39,042 nucleotides of DNA from an uncultured Eubacteriales bacterium (GTDB lineage: Bacteria > Bacillota > Clostridia > Christensenellales > Borkfalkiaceae). The stretch covers positions 1 to 39,042 of the forward strand of contig CADBUU010000039.1 in assembly GCA_902797945.1 (NCBI GenBank), given 5' to 3'. Under the pieces are notes generated by a model. It was not told the origin of the DNA. It worked only from the letters and a program-made list of their open reading frames with translations, and did not search any database. This document shows, piece after piece, positions 1 through 8,546 of this stretch; within the stretch, counting starts at the first letter, position 1, and each line of letters opens with the position of its first letter. Position numbers and translations under genes: made by a program.

Positions 1-523
1 GAAGTTCGGGAGTTTTCTGAAGGGCTTCCTCGCCCGCTTTTATTATCTCTTCGAAATAACCTTCGAAATCTTTGACTTTCCCGACGATCGTCTGAGCGTG
101 TTCGGAAATCATTCTGCAAACGGTTAATATCGTTCCTTCCTTAGGTATCGAAACTGCGCTGTAAGCGACGGTAGTCGCGTTTTTAAGCGCCTTGGTAAAT
201 ATCTTTACGTCTATTTCGTTATAGTCTTTTATTACCGAGCAAATTCCTCTGAAAATCTGAGAGGTTATAACGCCCGAATTACCTCTCGCTCCTTTTAAAG
301 CGCCCTTGGAAACACTGTCGGCAAGGTCGGCGAGATTATTACTCTTGCATGCCTTTAATTCCTTTATGGAAGATTGTAGAGTAAGGCTCATATTCGTTCC
401 CGTATCTCCGTCGGGGACGGGGAAAACGTTGAGCGTATCTATCTGTTCGCGATTAACGTCCAGAAAAGCGGATGCGGCGATTACCATTTTAGCAAAAGCG
501 GCGCCGTTAAGTTTCTTTATCAT
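1..523 (-). CDS. fakA: Fatty acid kinase subunit FakA (DAK2 domain), 3' end cut by window edge
   Basis: This is the N-terminal 174 residues of a DAK2-domain protein. FakA is the ATP-binding subunit of fatty acid kinase, which phosphorylates fatty acids held by a FakB carrier. The ATP/Mg motif PDGDTGTNM lies at residues 37-45 and a GARGNSGVI-like block follows, as expected for the dihydroxyacetone-kinase-like nucleotide site. The start is the ATG at 521-523, preceded by a GGAGG ribosome binding site. It lies 71 bases downstream of the Asp23-family gene on the same strand; this pairing (yloU-yloV in Bacillus) is widespread in Firmicutes. It is probably cotranscribed from the promoter at 966-994. 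The middle and C-terminal domains lie outside the window. A glycerone-kinase-like protein of other function is possible but unlikely given the neighbour. Confidence 0.9.
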   Translation of the reverse strand, partial: MIKKLNGAAFAKMVIAASAFLDVNREQIDTLNVFPVPDGDTGTNMSLTLQSSIKELKACKSNNLADLADSVSKGALKGARGNSGVITSQIFRGICSVIKDYNEIDVKIFTKALKNATTVAYSAVSIPKEGTILTVCRMISEHAQTIVGKVKDFEGYFEEIIKAGEEALQKTPEL

Positions 524-594
524 AATATTAAATAATCCTCCGAAAAAAACGCATAAAAGCCTCGCAAAAAAAGCGAAGCTCAAAGCGATCGGCG

Positions 595-945
595 TTACAG
601 CTTAACGCCGGTTATATTTACGTTTACGGTATCAACAATCATCCCTGTAAACTGTTCTACTTTATATTTGACGGCGTTTTTTAAAGAATCCGCGACTGCG
701 GATATGGAAACGCCGAATTTTATTACGACGAAAATATCTATATATATTCTGTCGCTCACGGTAACGACTTTAACGCCCTTGCCGTAAGGATCTTTTCTGA
801 GCAACTGACTTATACTGTCGCTCAACTTTCTCGAAACGAGTTCTACGATACCGTAACATTCGAGCGCAGCGTGAGCGGCGACCTTAGCGATCGCTTCGTC
901 CGAAACCGATATTTTTCCGTAAATGTTCGAAGTAGTTACAGGCAT
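595..945 (-). CDS. Asp23/Gls24 family envelope stress protein (YloU-like)
   Basis: A 116-residue protein of the Asp23/Gls24 (DUF322) family. It begins with the typical NIYGKISVSDEAIAKVAAHAA-type region, in which a short strand is followed by a conserved helix that includes the alpha-helical AxxAxxECYGI segment. Members are small cytosolic proteins linked to envelope stress or, in the YloU branch, encoded just before the fatty acid kinase gene. The full family length is present. The ATG follows a good AAAGGAG site. It is the first gene of an operon with fakA, and its promoter (966-994) lies back to back with that of rpmB. The precise cellular role of this branch is not established. Confidence 0.88.
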   Translation of the reverse strand: MPVTTSNIYGKISVSDEAIAKVAAHAALECYGIVELVSRKLSDSISQLLRKDPYGKGVKVVTVSDRIYIDIFVVIKFGVSISAVADSLKNAVKYKVEQFTGMIVDTVNVNITGVKL

Positions 946-965
946 AGTTATCTCCTTTCATTCAT

Positions 966-994
966 ATTTTACATTATTTGAAATAAATTTGCAA
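966..994 (-). promoter_or_regulatory. Sigma-A-type promoter for the Asp23-fakA operon
   Basis: Read on the minus strand, TTGCAA (989-994), a 17-base spacer and TAAAAT (966-971) form a near-consensus promoter about 20 bases upstream of the Asp23 start codon. Confidence 0.7.
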
Positions 995-1065
995 GGATTT
1001 TTACGCATATTTTATCCCTCACAATTTTTTTCAATCTTTTTTTATGAAAAATATGCCTTTTTTGG

Positions 1066-1094
1066 TTGCATTTAAAATCATTTTGTGATATATT
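1066..1094 (+). promoter_or_regulatory. Sigma-A-type promoter for rpmB
   Basis: TTGCAT (1066-1071), a 17-base spacer and TATATT (1089-1094). The predicted transcript has a leader of about 80 bases before rpmB, containing a small hairpin (AAGCG ... CGCTT) just before the GGAGG ribosome binding site. Confidence 0.7.
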
Positions 1095-1182
1095 ATCTAT
1101 GCTTTGATTTTAAAGGCGTATTATTTTTGCGCGCATTTTTTAAAAGCGGTGTTAAAATCGCTTGGGTTAGGAGGTATAATAT

Positions 1183-1371
1183 ATGTCAAGAGTTTGCAGC
1201 GTTTGCGGTAAAGCAAAATTATCCGGCAATAAAGTAAGCCACAGTAACCGTAAAACTCCTCGTTCTTACAACGCCAACATACAAAAGGTAAGAGTCGTTA
1301 AGGACGGCGTCGTTTCGGCTGAATACGTTTGTACTCGTTGCTTAAAGAGCAATAAAGTAGAAAGAGCGTAA
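1183..1371 (+). CDS. rpmB: Large ribosomal subunit protein bL28, zinc-binding form
   Basis: A 62-residue bL28. It carries CxxC at residues 5-8 (VCSVCGK) and a second CxxC near residue 50 (YVCTRCLKS), so this is the four-cysteine zinc-coordinating form rather than the zinc-free paralogue. The SHSNRKTPRSYNANIQKVR core is the rRNA-binding part. It acts in the exit-site region of the 50S subunit. Strong GGAGG ribosome binding site; monocistronic, with its own promoter (1066-1094) and a stem-loop terminator (1431-1475). Divergence from the Asp23 gene is the common Clostridia arrangement. Confidence 0.97.
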   Translation: MSRVCSVCGKAKLSGNKVSHSNRKTPRSYNANIQKVRVVKDGVVSAEYVCTRCLKSNKVERA

Positions 1372-1430
1372 TAATTAAATTGCTTAAATCCCGACCTTAA
1401 GTGGTCAGTTTGTCAATTTCATTGTTTTTC

Positions 1431-1475
1431 GCAAAGCGGAGTCCTTTTTAAGGGCTCCGCTTTGCGGTATATTTT
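1431..1475 (+). terminator. Terminator after rpmB
   Basis: A 14-base-pair stem (1431-1444 with 1452-1465, one G-T pair) around a 7-base loop, followed by GGTATATTTTT. The T-tract is imperfect but on the plus strand, so this most likely ends the rpmB transcript. Confidence 0.7.
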
Positions 1476-1487
1476 TCCCACGATAAC

Positions 1488-1519
1488 ATACGCCGCCTTG
1501 CATAGACAAGGCGGCGTAT
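1488..1519. terminator. Perfect 13-bp hairpin between convergent rpmB and clpX
   Basis: ATACGCCGCCTTG (1488-1500) and its exact complement (1507-1519) flank a 6-base loop. It sits 3 bases beyond the clpX stop codon. T-tracts are short on both sides, so it may end clpX transcripts or protect their 3' end rather than act as a classical terminator. Confidence 0.6.
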
Positions 1520-1522
1520 ATT

Positions 1523-2770
1523 TTACGCTATTTGTTTTTTTACTATTTCGGGCTGTTTGTTTCCCAAAACGACTTCTTTGTCGATTATTATTTTTTCGAC
1601 GCCTTCTTCCGACGGAACGTCATACATACTGTCGAGCATAAGATTTTCGAATATCGTTCTCAATCCTCTCGCTCCCGTCTTTAAAGCGATCGCCTTTTTT
1701 GCGACTTCCAAAACGGCGTCGTCGGTTACGACGAGTTCTACATCGTCGAGTCCTACCAACTTCTTATACTGTTTTATAATGGCGTTTTTCGGCTCGGTCA
1801 TAATTTTGACCAAAGCGCTTTCGTCCAAAGGCTGAAGTCCGACTACGATCGGCATTCTTCCGACGAATTCGGGAATAAGCCCGAATTTCGTAAGGTCTTG
1901 GGGCTGTATTTCGTCAATAAAATTATTGAATTCGACTTCGGTCGCTTTAAGCGTTCCGCCAAATCCGAGCGAAGAATTATCCTTTCTCTTGCTTACTATT
2001 TTATCGAGCCCGACGAACGACCCTCCGCAAATGAAGAGAATATTCGTCGTGTCTACTCTTATAAATTCCTGTTGGGGGTGCTTTCTTCCACCCTGCGGCG
2101 GAACGGAAGCGACTGTCGATTCGATGATTTTCAAAAGCGCTTGCTGAACGCCCTCTCCGCTCACGTCTCTCGTTATCGAAACGTTTTCGCTTTTTCTTGC
2201 GATTTTATCGATTTCGTCGATATATATTATTCCCCTTTGCGCCCTTTCGATATCGTAGTCGGCGTTTTGAACGAGTTTTAAGAGTATGTTTTCAACGTCC
2301 TCTCCGACGTATCCGGCTTCCGTAAGCGTGGTTGCGTCGGCGACGGCGAAGGGAACGTCGAGAATTTTCGCAAGCGTTCTCGCCATAAGCGTTTTACCGC
2401 AACCGGTAGGGCCTAAAAGCAAAACGTTGCTCTTTTCTATTTCCGTATCGTCCTTATTTTTCTTGCCGGAAGCCAAATTCACTCTTTTATAGTGATTATA
2501 TACGGCGACGGACAAAACCTTTTTGGCTTTATCCTGTCCTACGATATATTTGTCGAGTTCGGCTTTTATCTCTCTCGGTTTTAAAAGTTTTATTTCGTTC
2601 GAGGTAACTTTTCCTTCTTCCTCGTCTAAAACTTCTTTGCAAATATCTATACATTCGTCGCAGATATACACGCCGTTCGGTCCCGCAATTAGTTTTTTTG
2701 CAAGATCCTTGGGCTTTCCGCAAAACGAACAAAACAATTTTTCCTTATCGTCTCCCTTAACGTTTGCCAT
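1523..2770 (-). CDS. clpX: ATP-dependent protease ATP-binding subunit ClpX
   Basis: A 415-residue AAA+ unfoldase that recognises tagged or native substrates and feeds them to the ClpP chamber. An N-terminal zinc-binding domain has C14, C17, C37 and C40. Walker A is GPTGCGKT at 120-127 and Walker B is IIYIDE at 181-186. The [14 protein letters not shown] block and the C-terminal GARGLR sensor-2 motif are intact, and length is normal for the family. It is the third gene of tig-clpP-clpX, starting 22 bases after clpP with its own ribosome binding site. No internal promoter was evident, so coupled expression with ClpP is likely. Confidence 0.98.
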   Translation of the reverse strand: MANVKGDDKEKLFCSFCGKPKDLAKKLIAGPNGVYICDECIDICKEVLDEEEGKVTSNEIKLLKPREIKAELDKYIVGQDKAKKVLSVAVYNHYKRVNLASGKKNKDDTEIEKSNVLLLGPTGCGKTLMARTLAKILDVPFAVADATTLTEAGYVGEDVENILLKLVQNADYDIERAQRGIIYIDEIDKIARKSENVSITRDVSGEGVQQALLKIIESTVASVPPQGGRKHPQQEFIRVDTTNILFICGGSFVGLDKIVSKRKDNSSLGFGGTLKATEVEFNNFIDEIQPQDLTKFGLIPEFVGRMPIVVGLQPLDESALVKIMTEPKNAIIKQYKKLVGLDDVELVVTDDAVLEVAKKAIALKTGARGLRTIFENLMLDSMYDVPSEEGVEKIIIDKEVVLGNKQPEIVKKQIA

Positions 2771-2792
2771 TTCTACCTCCCGATAATATAAA

Positions 2793-3374
2793 TCATCTGT
2801 TGTGGAAAATCTTGTCTATAAGCCCGTATTCGAGCGCTTCTTCGGCGGTAAGATAGTTATCCCTGTCCGTATCCTTTTCGATTACGTCTATGGGTTTACC
2901 CGTGTTTTCCGCCAAAACGGAATTGAGTTTTTCTTTGAGTTTTAAAATATGTTCCGCCTGAATTTTTATATCGCTTGCCTGACCTTGCGCTCCGCCCAAA
3001 GGTTGGTGTATCATAATTTCGCTCGACGGAAGAGAATATCTCTTTCCTTTTGTTCCGCTCGAAAGTAAGAACGCGCCCATGCTTGCGGCAAGCCCTATGC
3101 AAATAGTCGAAACGTCGCACTTGATGAAATTCATAGTGTCGTAAATCGCAAGTCCCGCCGAAACGCTTCCGCCCGGACTGTTTATATATACGTTTATGTC
3201 TTTATTCGAATCTTTTGCTTCGAGATAAAGAAGTTGAGCGACGACGGTGTTTGCGAGAGCGTCGTTGATTTCGCCCGTAATAAAAATTATTCTTTCTTCT
3301 AAAAGTTTTGAATAAATGTCGTAAGAACGTTCGCCTCTGTCCGTCTGTTCCACGACCATAGGTATAAGCGCCAT
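2793..3374 (-). CDS. clpP: ATP-dependent Clp protease proteolytic subunit ClpP
   Basis: A 193-residue serine peptidase that forms the tetradecameric chamber served by ClpX. The catalytic triad is visible as S98 (GLAASMG), H123 (MIHQP) and D172 (TDRDN). The start chosen is the ATG at 3372-3374 with AAGGAG five bases upstream. An upstream in-frame start would add 15 residues, but they run through the intercistronic hairpin (3398-3430) and do not resemble the family. Second gene of the tig-clpP-clpX operon. Confidence 0.98.
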   Translation of the reverse strand: MALIPMVVEQTDRGERSYDIYSKLLEERIIFITGEINDALANTVVAQLLYLEAKDSNKDINVYINSPGGSVSAGLAIYDTMNFIKCDVSTICIGLAASMGAFLLSSGTKGKRYSLPSSEIMIHQPLGGAQGQASDIKIQAEHILKLKEKLNSVLAENTGKPIDVIEKDTDRDNYLTAEEALEYGLIDKIFHNR

Positions 3375-3397
3375 AATAACTCCTTTTTGATTTAATA

Positions 3398-3430
3398 CGG
3401 GGGATAATTTTAAATACAAATTATCCCCCG
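3398..3430 (-). other. Perfect 13-bp hairpin between tig and clpP
   Basis: Bases 3398-3410 pair exactly with 3418-3430 around a 7-base loop. No T-tract follows on the minus strand, so it is more likely an intercistronic stability or processing element, or a partial attenuator, than a full terminator. Confidence 0.65.
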
Positions 3431-3440
3431 ACTCGTTTTA

Positions 3441-4727
3441 TCAACCGATTTTATTGTTTTCTTTAAGGAACTTAAAGAGTTTTTCTATAACGAGATTGTT
3501 TTCGATATAAGTTCTCTGTCTGTCGCCCATATCTTTCTTGTAAGCCTCTGCGTCTTTTCCGACCGACGCCGCCTGTTCGGCGATCTTTGCGTCGACTTCT
3601 TCCGCCGTCGCCTCGATCTTCTCTTCCGTCAAGATTTTGTCTATAACGAGTTGAGTCTTAACGTGGTCTTGAGCCGCTTCCTTACAACCCTCTCTGTAAC
3701 TTTCCATAGTTTGGTTGGTATATTTGAGATAGTCTTCGAATTTAAGTCCTTGATACATAAGTCTGTAAGAAACTTGCTGAACCATATTGTCGATTTCTTT
3801 TTCGACAAGGACTTGGGGTATTTCGACTTCGCTTGCGTCCGTAATAGCCTTTATGAGTTTATCTTCGGTTTCTCTTTCGGCGCGGTCGGCGTTCGACTTT
3901 TCAAGTCTTTCGCGAACGCTCTTTTTATACGCTTCAACGCCTTCCTCTCCCGTCTTTTCCTTTACGAATTCGTCGGTAAGTTCGGGAAGTTTCTTTTCCT
4001 TTATCTCGTGAAGAGTTACGGTGAACACCGCTTCCTTTCCCTTCAATTCTTCGGCTCCGTAATCGTCGGGGAATTTAACGTTGATGTCCTTGGTCTCGCC
4101 GACGTTCATTCCCTCGACCTGTTCTTCGAATCCGGGAATAAATGTCTTGCTGCCGAGAGTTAAAGTCTGCTTTTCAGCCGTTCCGCCGTCGAACTTGACT
4201 CCGTCTATCGCTCCGCTGTAATCGATGAGGGTTATATCTCCGTCTTTCGCTGGTCTGCCTTCGACTACTTCTTGCGTTGCGTGTTGAGAAAGAAGTCTGT
4301 TTACTTCGGTATCGACGTCTTCGTCTTTAACATTATACTCAACTTTATCGATCTTTATACCTTTATATTCGCCGAGTTTGACGTCGGGTTTTACGGGAAT
4401 TACCGCCGTAAATTTAAGTCCTTTCGCATCTATTTTATCTATGGTTACGTCGGGCCTGTCGATAGGTTCGATAGTGGGTTCTTTATCGAGTATATCGTAA
4501 TAGTGTTTTACGAAAGCCTCGTTTGCTCCGTCTTCATAAAAAACGGTAGGACCGTAATGTTGCAAAATGATAGACTTGGGAACGTGCCCTTTTCTGAATC
4601 CGGGAACGTTGAATTTGTTTGCGCTCTTTTTATACGCTTCGTCTTGCGCCGCCGCCCATTCCTTAGCGTCGACGGTAACCGTCAATTTGATCGTGCTGTG
4701 TTCGCCTTTTTCAAACGTGTATTTCAT
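3441..4727 (-). CDS. tig: Trigger factor
   Basis: A 428-residue ribosome-bound chaperone with peptidyl-prolyl isomerase activity. The N-terminal ribosome-binding domain carries the signature FNVPGFRKGHVPK. A FKBP-type PPIase domain follows (GDITLIDYSGAIDG to VTLHEIKEKKLPEL, roughly residues 150-250), then the helical substrate-binding C-terminal domain. The ATG at 4725-4727 has a CAGGAG site; an in-frame start 14 codons upstream lacks one. First gene of the tig-clpP-clpX operon, with a promoter at 4782-4810 that gives a leader of about 48 bases. Confidence 0.97.
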   Translation of the reverse strand: MKYTFEKGEHSTIKLTVTVDAKEWAAAQDEAYKKSANKFNVPGFRKGHVPKSIILQHYGPTVFYEDGANEAFVKHYYDILDKEPTIEPIDRPDVTIDKIDAKGLKFTAVIPVKPDVKLGEYKGIKIDKVEYNVKDEDVDTEVNRLLSQHATQEVVEGRPAKDGDITLIDYSGAIDGVKFDGGTAEKQTLTLGSKTFIPGFEEQVEGMNVGETKDINVKFPDDYGAEELKGKEAVFTVTLHEIKEKKLPELTDEFVKEKTGEEGVEAYKKSVRERLEKSNADRAERETEDKLIKAITDASEVEIPQVLVEKEIDNMVQQVSYRLMYQGLKFEDYLKYTNQTMESYREGCKEAAQDHVKTQLVIDKILTEEKIEATAEEVDAKIAEQAASVGKDAEAYKKDMGDRQRTYIENNLVIEKLFKFLKENNKIG

Positions 4728-4781
4728 GTTTATTCTCCTGAATTCGGGCTTTACCCGATATTTTAACAAAGTCGCTTTAAT

Positions 4782-4810
4782 ATTCTAACACATTTTAAAC
4801 CTTTTTGCAA
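4782..4810 (-). promoter_or_regulatory. Promoter for tig-clpP-clpX
   Basis: Minus strand: TTGCAA (4805-4810), 17 bases, TAGAAT (4782-4787). No CtsR- or HrcA-like operator was recognised nearby. Confidence 0.7.
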
Positions 4811-4828
4811 TTTTTTTATCGAATAAAT

Positions 4829-4857
4829 TTTACTTTTCAAAGATTTTTATATATAAT
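4829..4857 (+). promoter_or_regulatory. Promoter for rqcH
   Basis: TTTACT (4829-4834), 17 bases, TATAAT (4852-4857). Its -35 box lies only 19 bases from the -35 box of the divergent tig promoter, so the two may compete. Confidence 0.65.
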
Positions 4858-4883
4858 TATAGAAAAAAGAGCGGGGGTTTGCC

Positions 4884-6557
4884 ATGCCGCAGGACGCATT
4901 TACCCTTTTTCACACCGCAAAAGAACTCGACGGACTTTTAAAGGGCGCAAAAATAAATAAAGTAAGTCAACCCGACAAAGACGACGTTTACCTCTTGACT
5001 TATTCGTCGACAGGAAGCAGAACGCTCGTCCTTTCGGCGAACGCCGAAAATTGCAGAATAGGTTTTACCCAAAACGAAAAACCCAATCCCAAAGTCGCGC
5101 CCAATTTCTGTATGCTTTTACGAAAACACCTTCTCGGCGCGGAATTGCAAAGCGTGGAACTCGTGGGATTTGAAAGAATAGTAAAACTGACTTTCAATTG
5201 CAAAAACGATTTCCGTGAAAACGTAGTCAAAATACTTTACTGCGAAATAATGGGAAAATATTCAAATCTCATTTTAACCGAAAACGGAATAATTCTCGGC
5301 TGTCTTAAAAACGCCCCGTTAGACGTCGCGACGACGAGAGTCACTCTTTCCGGCGCAAAATATTCTCTTCCGAAACCGCAAGATAAAGCCGACGTTTTTT
5401 GTCACGGCGAAATTGCCGAAAAAATGAAGTCTTTCAACGGTGTTGACCTTTCGAAATTTCTATTCGAAAACGTCAAGGGAATGGCGTTTTCCACCGCGGA
5501 AGAATGTTCGGCAAGAATCGACTTGGGGAAAGAAAACGTCGCCGAACAAATAGAAAATTTCCTTCTCCGCCCCGTAATAAAACCAAATATAGCGGGAGAA
5601 GGAAAACTAAAAGACGTCTACGTTTCGGATTATATCACCATCGGCGGAGACAAGTCGTTTTTCGATGAAATATCTTCGGCTTCGGACTGCTTTTATTCCG
5701 CGAAAGAAAGGGCGAAACAGTTCGATACGACCAAAAAGAAATTGTCGGATAAAGTAAACGGCGTAATTAAAAAACTCAATAAAAAATTACAAGGCGAAAG
5801 CGAAAAGATAGCCGAAGCGCAAAATCTCGAAATTTTCAAACTGAAAGGCGAACTCATTACCGCCAATTTATGGAAAATAAAACAGGGCGAAGAGTTTTGC
5901 GTTGTCGAAAACTATTACGACGAATATAAGCAAATAAAAATCTCACTCGACAAAAACCTTTCCCCAAATCAGAACGCTCAAAGATATTTCAAAAAATACG
6001 CCAAGAACAAAAGGGCGCTCGAAATAATACTCCCACAAAAAGAACAGACCGAAAAAGAACTCGATTATCTTTCCACCGTAAATTTCGAAATATCTCAGGC
6101 TCAATCGGTTGCGGATTTCAAGGATATCGAAGCCGAACTTATGTCGATAGGACTTCTCCCGACGCCGAAATTCAAGAAAAAAGCGGACGGAGAAAGTTCT
6201 TACAGAACCTACGAGATAAACGGGTTTACAGTCAAATGCGGAAAAAACAACGTTCAAAACGACCGACTTACGGGAAGGGCGTTTAAGGACGATTTATGGT
6301 TACACACGAAAAATTACCATTCCGCTCACGTTATAATAGAGACCAAGGGAGAAGGTATTCCCGACGAAGTCATAAAAACGGCGGCGGAAATCTGCGCCTA
6401 TTACAGCGACGCAAGAGAGGGAAATAAAGTTCCCGTAGACTATACGTTTAAAAAGTTCGTAAAAAAACCTCCGCAGTCGAAACCGGGAGGAGTTATATAC
6501 ACAGATTATAAAACTTGTTTCGTCGATCCGAATTCTCACGACGAACTTTTAAAATAA
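4884..6557 (+). CDS. rqcH: Rqc2-homologue RqcH (NFACT family)
   Basis: A 557-residue NFACT protein, often annotated as fibronectin-binding protein A. RqcH binds 50S subunits obstructed by peptidyl-tRNA and recruits tRNA-Ala to add degron-like alanine tails, marking stalled products for ClpXP. The N-terminal NFACT-N domain is intact, with GxNLILxE-type strands around residues 115-140. Coiled-coil segments follow near residues 275-320 and 375-410. The C-terminal NFACT-R (DUF814) domain has DDLWLHTKNYHSAHVII near residues 467-483. The ribosome binding site is weak. It is divergent from tig-clpP-clpX, the protease that consumes Ala-tailed proteins, a functionally sensible pairing. Confidence 0.93.
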   Translation: MPQDAFTLFHTAKELDGLLKGAKINKVSQPDKDDVYLLTYSSTGSRTLVLSANAENCRIGFTQNEKPNPKVAPNFCMLLRKHLLGAELQSVELVGFERIVKLTFNCKNDFRENVVKILYCEIMGKYSNLILTENGIILGCLKNAPLDVATTRVTLSGAKYSLPKPQDKADVFCHGEIAEKMKSFNGVDLSKFLFENVKGMAFSTAEECSARIDLGKENVAEQIENFLLRPVIKPNIAGEGKLKDVYVSDYITIGGDKSFFDEISSASDCFYSAKERAKQFDTTKKKLSDKVNGVIKKLNKKLQGESEKIAEAQNLEIFKLKGELITANLWKIKQGEEFCVVENYYDEYKQIKISLDKNLSPNQNAQRYFKKYAKNKRALEIILPQKEQTEKELDYLSTVNFEISQAQSVADFKDIEAELMSIGLLPTPKFKKKADGESSYRTYEINGFTVKCGKNNVQNDRLTGRAFKDDLWLHTKNYHSAHVIIETKGEGIPDEVIKTAAEICAYYSDAREGNKVPVDYTFKKFVKKPPQSKPGGVIYTDYKTCFVDPNSHDELLK

Positions 6558-6561
6558 TACT

Positions 6562-6601
6562 CGCCCTCGCCTTGCGTTTTCCGCTTTGGCAAGGGCGTTT
6601 T
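6562..6601 (+). terminator. Terminator after rqcH
   Basis: CGCCCT ... AGGGCG closes a stem with inner GCC/GGC and GCG/CGC pairings, followed directly by TTTT. It ends just short of the convergent gene's stop codon at 6606. Confidence 0.75.
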
Positions 6602-6605
6602 AAAA

Positions 6606-7016
6606 TCACATTCCGCCTTGCGGTCTTCCGCGAGTCGCGCTTTCTTCGAAAATACCCATAACTCCGCCTATAAGGTAGAAGATATTTCCGAAAACGCCGA
6701 CGACTATCATAACGACGTGAGGAGTTATATCTACTCTTCCGTTATTGACCGAATCGTAGGCTTTCGTCGCAAGCGCCAAAACAACGGCGGACACAAGAAG
6801 CATTACGGCGCCCGAAACTATAAGTCCCCAACCCGTAAGTCTTATTCCGTCGACGGAATTTATCATATCAAGTCCGCCGGCAAGCAATCTTTCGCCGATG
6901 TCGTTATTGAACACGACGGCCAAAATTCCCGCCGTAAGTCCCAAAACGGAAAGTATTATTTCTATAATATTAAAAACCTTTCCGACCGTATACAGCATTT
7001 TCGTCGCTTTTCCCAT
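6606..7016 (-). CDS. Small three-helix membrane protein of unknown function
   Basis: A 136-residue protein I do not recognise as a named family. Three hydrophobic segments lie at about residues 13-35, 61-85 and 101-125; the tail RGRPQGGM is polar. Good GGAGGTG ribosome binding site seven bases before the ATG. It stands alone: the terminator at 7094-7119 separates it from rluD upstream, and its own promoter must lie in 7017-7090, where only a weak candidate (TATAAC near 7060) was seen. Its start-site context resembles that of the unrelated small membrane protein at 29832-30056. Confidence 0.75.
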   Translation of the reverse strand: MGKATKMLYTVGKVFNIIEIILSVLGLTAGILAVVFNNDIGERLLAGGLDMINSVDGIRLTGWGLIVSGAVMLLVSAVVLALATKAYDSVNNGRVDITPHVVMIVVGVFGNIFYLIGGVMGIFEESATRGRPQGGM

Positions 7017-7091
7017 ATTTCACCTCCAAATCCGAACAAGTTAAAAACTTTCGGTTATACACTGATTGTGCGTAACCCAAAAATTTTTATA

Positions 7092-7119
7092 ACAAAAAAT
7101 CCGAAAAATTTTCGGATTT
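7092..7119 (-). terminator. Terminator of the lgt-to-rluD operon
   Basis: On the minus strand, AATCCGAAAA and its complement form a stem around one base, followed by a run of six T (plus-strand A-run at 7094-7099). It lies 7 bases past the rluD stop codon. Confidence 0.85.
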
Positions 7120-7125
7120 CGTAAA

Positions 7126-8025
7126 TTATTTTTTTTCGAGTTTTTTCAACACTTCGGAAAAATATTCGGGTAGAGGCGCTTCAAACGTCATTCTCTCGCC
7201 GGTCGAAGGATGATTAAGTTGAAGTTTTTGAGCGTGAAGCAGTTGACCGTTAAGTTTAAACGCCTGTTTTTTATAGCCGTAAACGGGATCGCCGACGACG
7301 GGGTGCCCCATATACTTTGCGTGAACTCTTATCTGATGAGTTCTTCCCGTTTCGAGTATAAACCTGCATAAAGTAAAATCTTTATACCTTTTTATAACTT
7401 CGTAATGAGTAACCGCCCTTCTGCCCGTCGTTTTGACAGCCATCATCGTGCGGTTTTTATCGCTCCTTCCGATGAGCGTCGAAATAACCCCCTTATCGTC
7501 TTTTACTACTCCTTCTAAAAGAGCGACGTAAATTCTTCCGCAAGTTTTATCCTTTATCTGTTCGGAAAGGGAAATATGAGCCCTGTCGTTTTTGGCGACA
7601 ACCAAAAGCCCCGACGTGTCTTTATCTATCCTATGGACAATCCCCGGTCGTATAACTCCGTTTATTCCGCTCAGACTGTCGAGATGATATAAAAGAGCGT
7701 TAACGAGCGTCGCTCCTTTTACGCCGTTGCCGGCGTGGACGGTGAGCCCTTGCGGTTTATTTATTACCGCTATATCTTCGTCCTGATAAACTATCTCCAA
7801 GGGGATATTTTCCGGTTCGAGGTCGAGAGGTTTCGCGTCGGGCAAAGATATTTCTATCTTATCCCCCGACTTAACCGTTTTACCCGCTTTTTCGGGTTTC
7901 CCGTTGACGGTTATCAACCCTTCGTCGATAAGTTTTTTTAACGCCGACCTCGTTTTATCGACTTTTTCAAGACAAACGACGTCGAGCCTTGCCTGCTTAT
8001 CGGCTATTATTTCAATTTTCTTCAT
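7126..8025 (-). CDS. rluD: RluA/RluD-family 23S rRNA pseudouridine synthase
   Basis: A 299-residue RluA-family enzyme that isomerises uridines in large-subunit rRNA. An N-terminal S4 RNA-binding domain (about residues 12-60) precedes the catalytic domain. The signature HRIDKDTSGLLVVAKN starts at residue 131, with catalytic Asp134, and the GRTHQIRVHAKYMGHPVVGD motif is complete. This S4-containing form is the RluD/YlyB type; which uridines it modifies cannot be read from sequence. It overlaps lspA by 14 bases, the same lspA-ylyB order as in Bacillus, and is the last gene of the lgt operon. Confidence 0.93.
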   Translation of the reverse strand: MKKIEIIADKQARLDVVCLEKVDKTRSALKKLIDEGLITVNGKPEKAGKTVKSGDKIEISLPDAKPLDLEPENIPLEIVYQDEDIAVINKPQGLTVHAGNGVKGATLVNALLYHLDSLSGINGVIRPGIVHRIDKDTSGLLVVAKNDRAHISLSEQIKDKTCGRIYVALLEGVVKDDKGVISTLIGRSDKNRTMMAVKTTGRRAVTHYEVIKRYKDFTLCRFILETGRTHQIRVHAKYMGHPVVGDPVYGYKKQAFKLNGQLLHAQKLQLNHPSTGERMTFEAPLPEYFSEVLKKLEKK

Positions 8026-8545
8026 TTTCTTTTTTCTTTCTTCGGAATAGCGCGTCTTTATCGAGGAAAAGCAAATGTATGATAAGCATTATCGCCCCGA
8101 CGACGAGCGCCATATCCGCCACGTTGAATATATAAGGGAAAAAATCCCCGTTTTTACCGAAAGGCAAAATGACGTGAATAAAATCTCTGACGTAGACGGT
8201 CGTAAGCCTGTCGATAAAGTTTCCTATCGCGCCCGATAATATCAGCGACAGCGTAAGGTTGAGCCATACCGACCTTTTCTTTTTCGAAAAGATGAGATAT
8301 GCTATTATTCCGCCTAAAATAAGGATCGTGGTTATTATAAAAATAATTTGCGAATGAGGAAGCTCGGCGAACAATCCCATCGCCCCGTTCGTATTTTCGC
8401 AATAAGTAACTTCAATAAACCCGTCTATAACCCAGAAAAGGTGGTGAATACCCCCTTGTCCGGCAAAACCCGAAAAGGCGGCTACAAGTATTTTAGTTAT
8501 CTGATCGACGAGCAAAACGGCGATAAATACTACTATATACCACAT
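8012..8545 (-). CDS. lspA: Lipoprotein signal peptidase LspA
   Basis: A 177-residue polytopic aspartyl peptidase (signal peptidase II) that cleaves the signal peptide of diacylglyceryl-modified prolipoproteins. The two catalytic aspartates sit in the expected motifs: D112 in GNFIDRL and D144 in FNVADM. About four membrane segments are visible (near 4-24, 66-86, 95-113 and 140-160). It starts 1 base after the upstream coiled-coil gene and overlaps rluD. It shares an operon with lgt, the preceding enzyme of the same pathway. Confidence 0.96.
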   Translation of the reverse strand: MWYIVVFIAVLLVDQITKILVAAFSGFAGQGGIHHLFWVIDGFIEVTYCENTNGAMGLFAELPHSQIIFIITTILILGGIIAYLIFSKKKRSVWLNLTLSLILSGAIGNFIDRLTTVYVRDFIHVILPFGKNGDFFPYIFNVADMALVVGAIMLIIHLLFLDKDALFRRKKKENEEN

Positions 8546-8546
8546 A

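Noticed and set aside
1898-2281. Open frame opposite clpX on the plus strand
   Set aside because: Complementary-strand shadow of a clear ClpX gene; no ribosome binding site and no recognisable protein features. The same applies to long antisense frames at 3651-4163, 9578-10159, 20749-21483 and 32608-33366.
3375-3419. Longer clpP start, 15 codons upstream
   Set aside because: The added residues come from the intercistronic hairpin; the internal ATG has an excellent ribosome binding site and the family N-terminus.
4728-4769. Longer tig start, 14 codons upstream
   Set aside because: No ribosome binding site there, while the ATG at 4727 has CAGGAG and begins like other trigger factors.
7094-7119. 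TCCGAAA/TTTCGGA hairpins at 7098-7119, 25791-25830 and 34128-34140 as a repeat family
   Set aside because: They share only a short palindromic core of common AT/CG-rich composition; two are terminators and one is part of a riboswitch.
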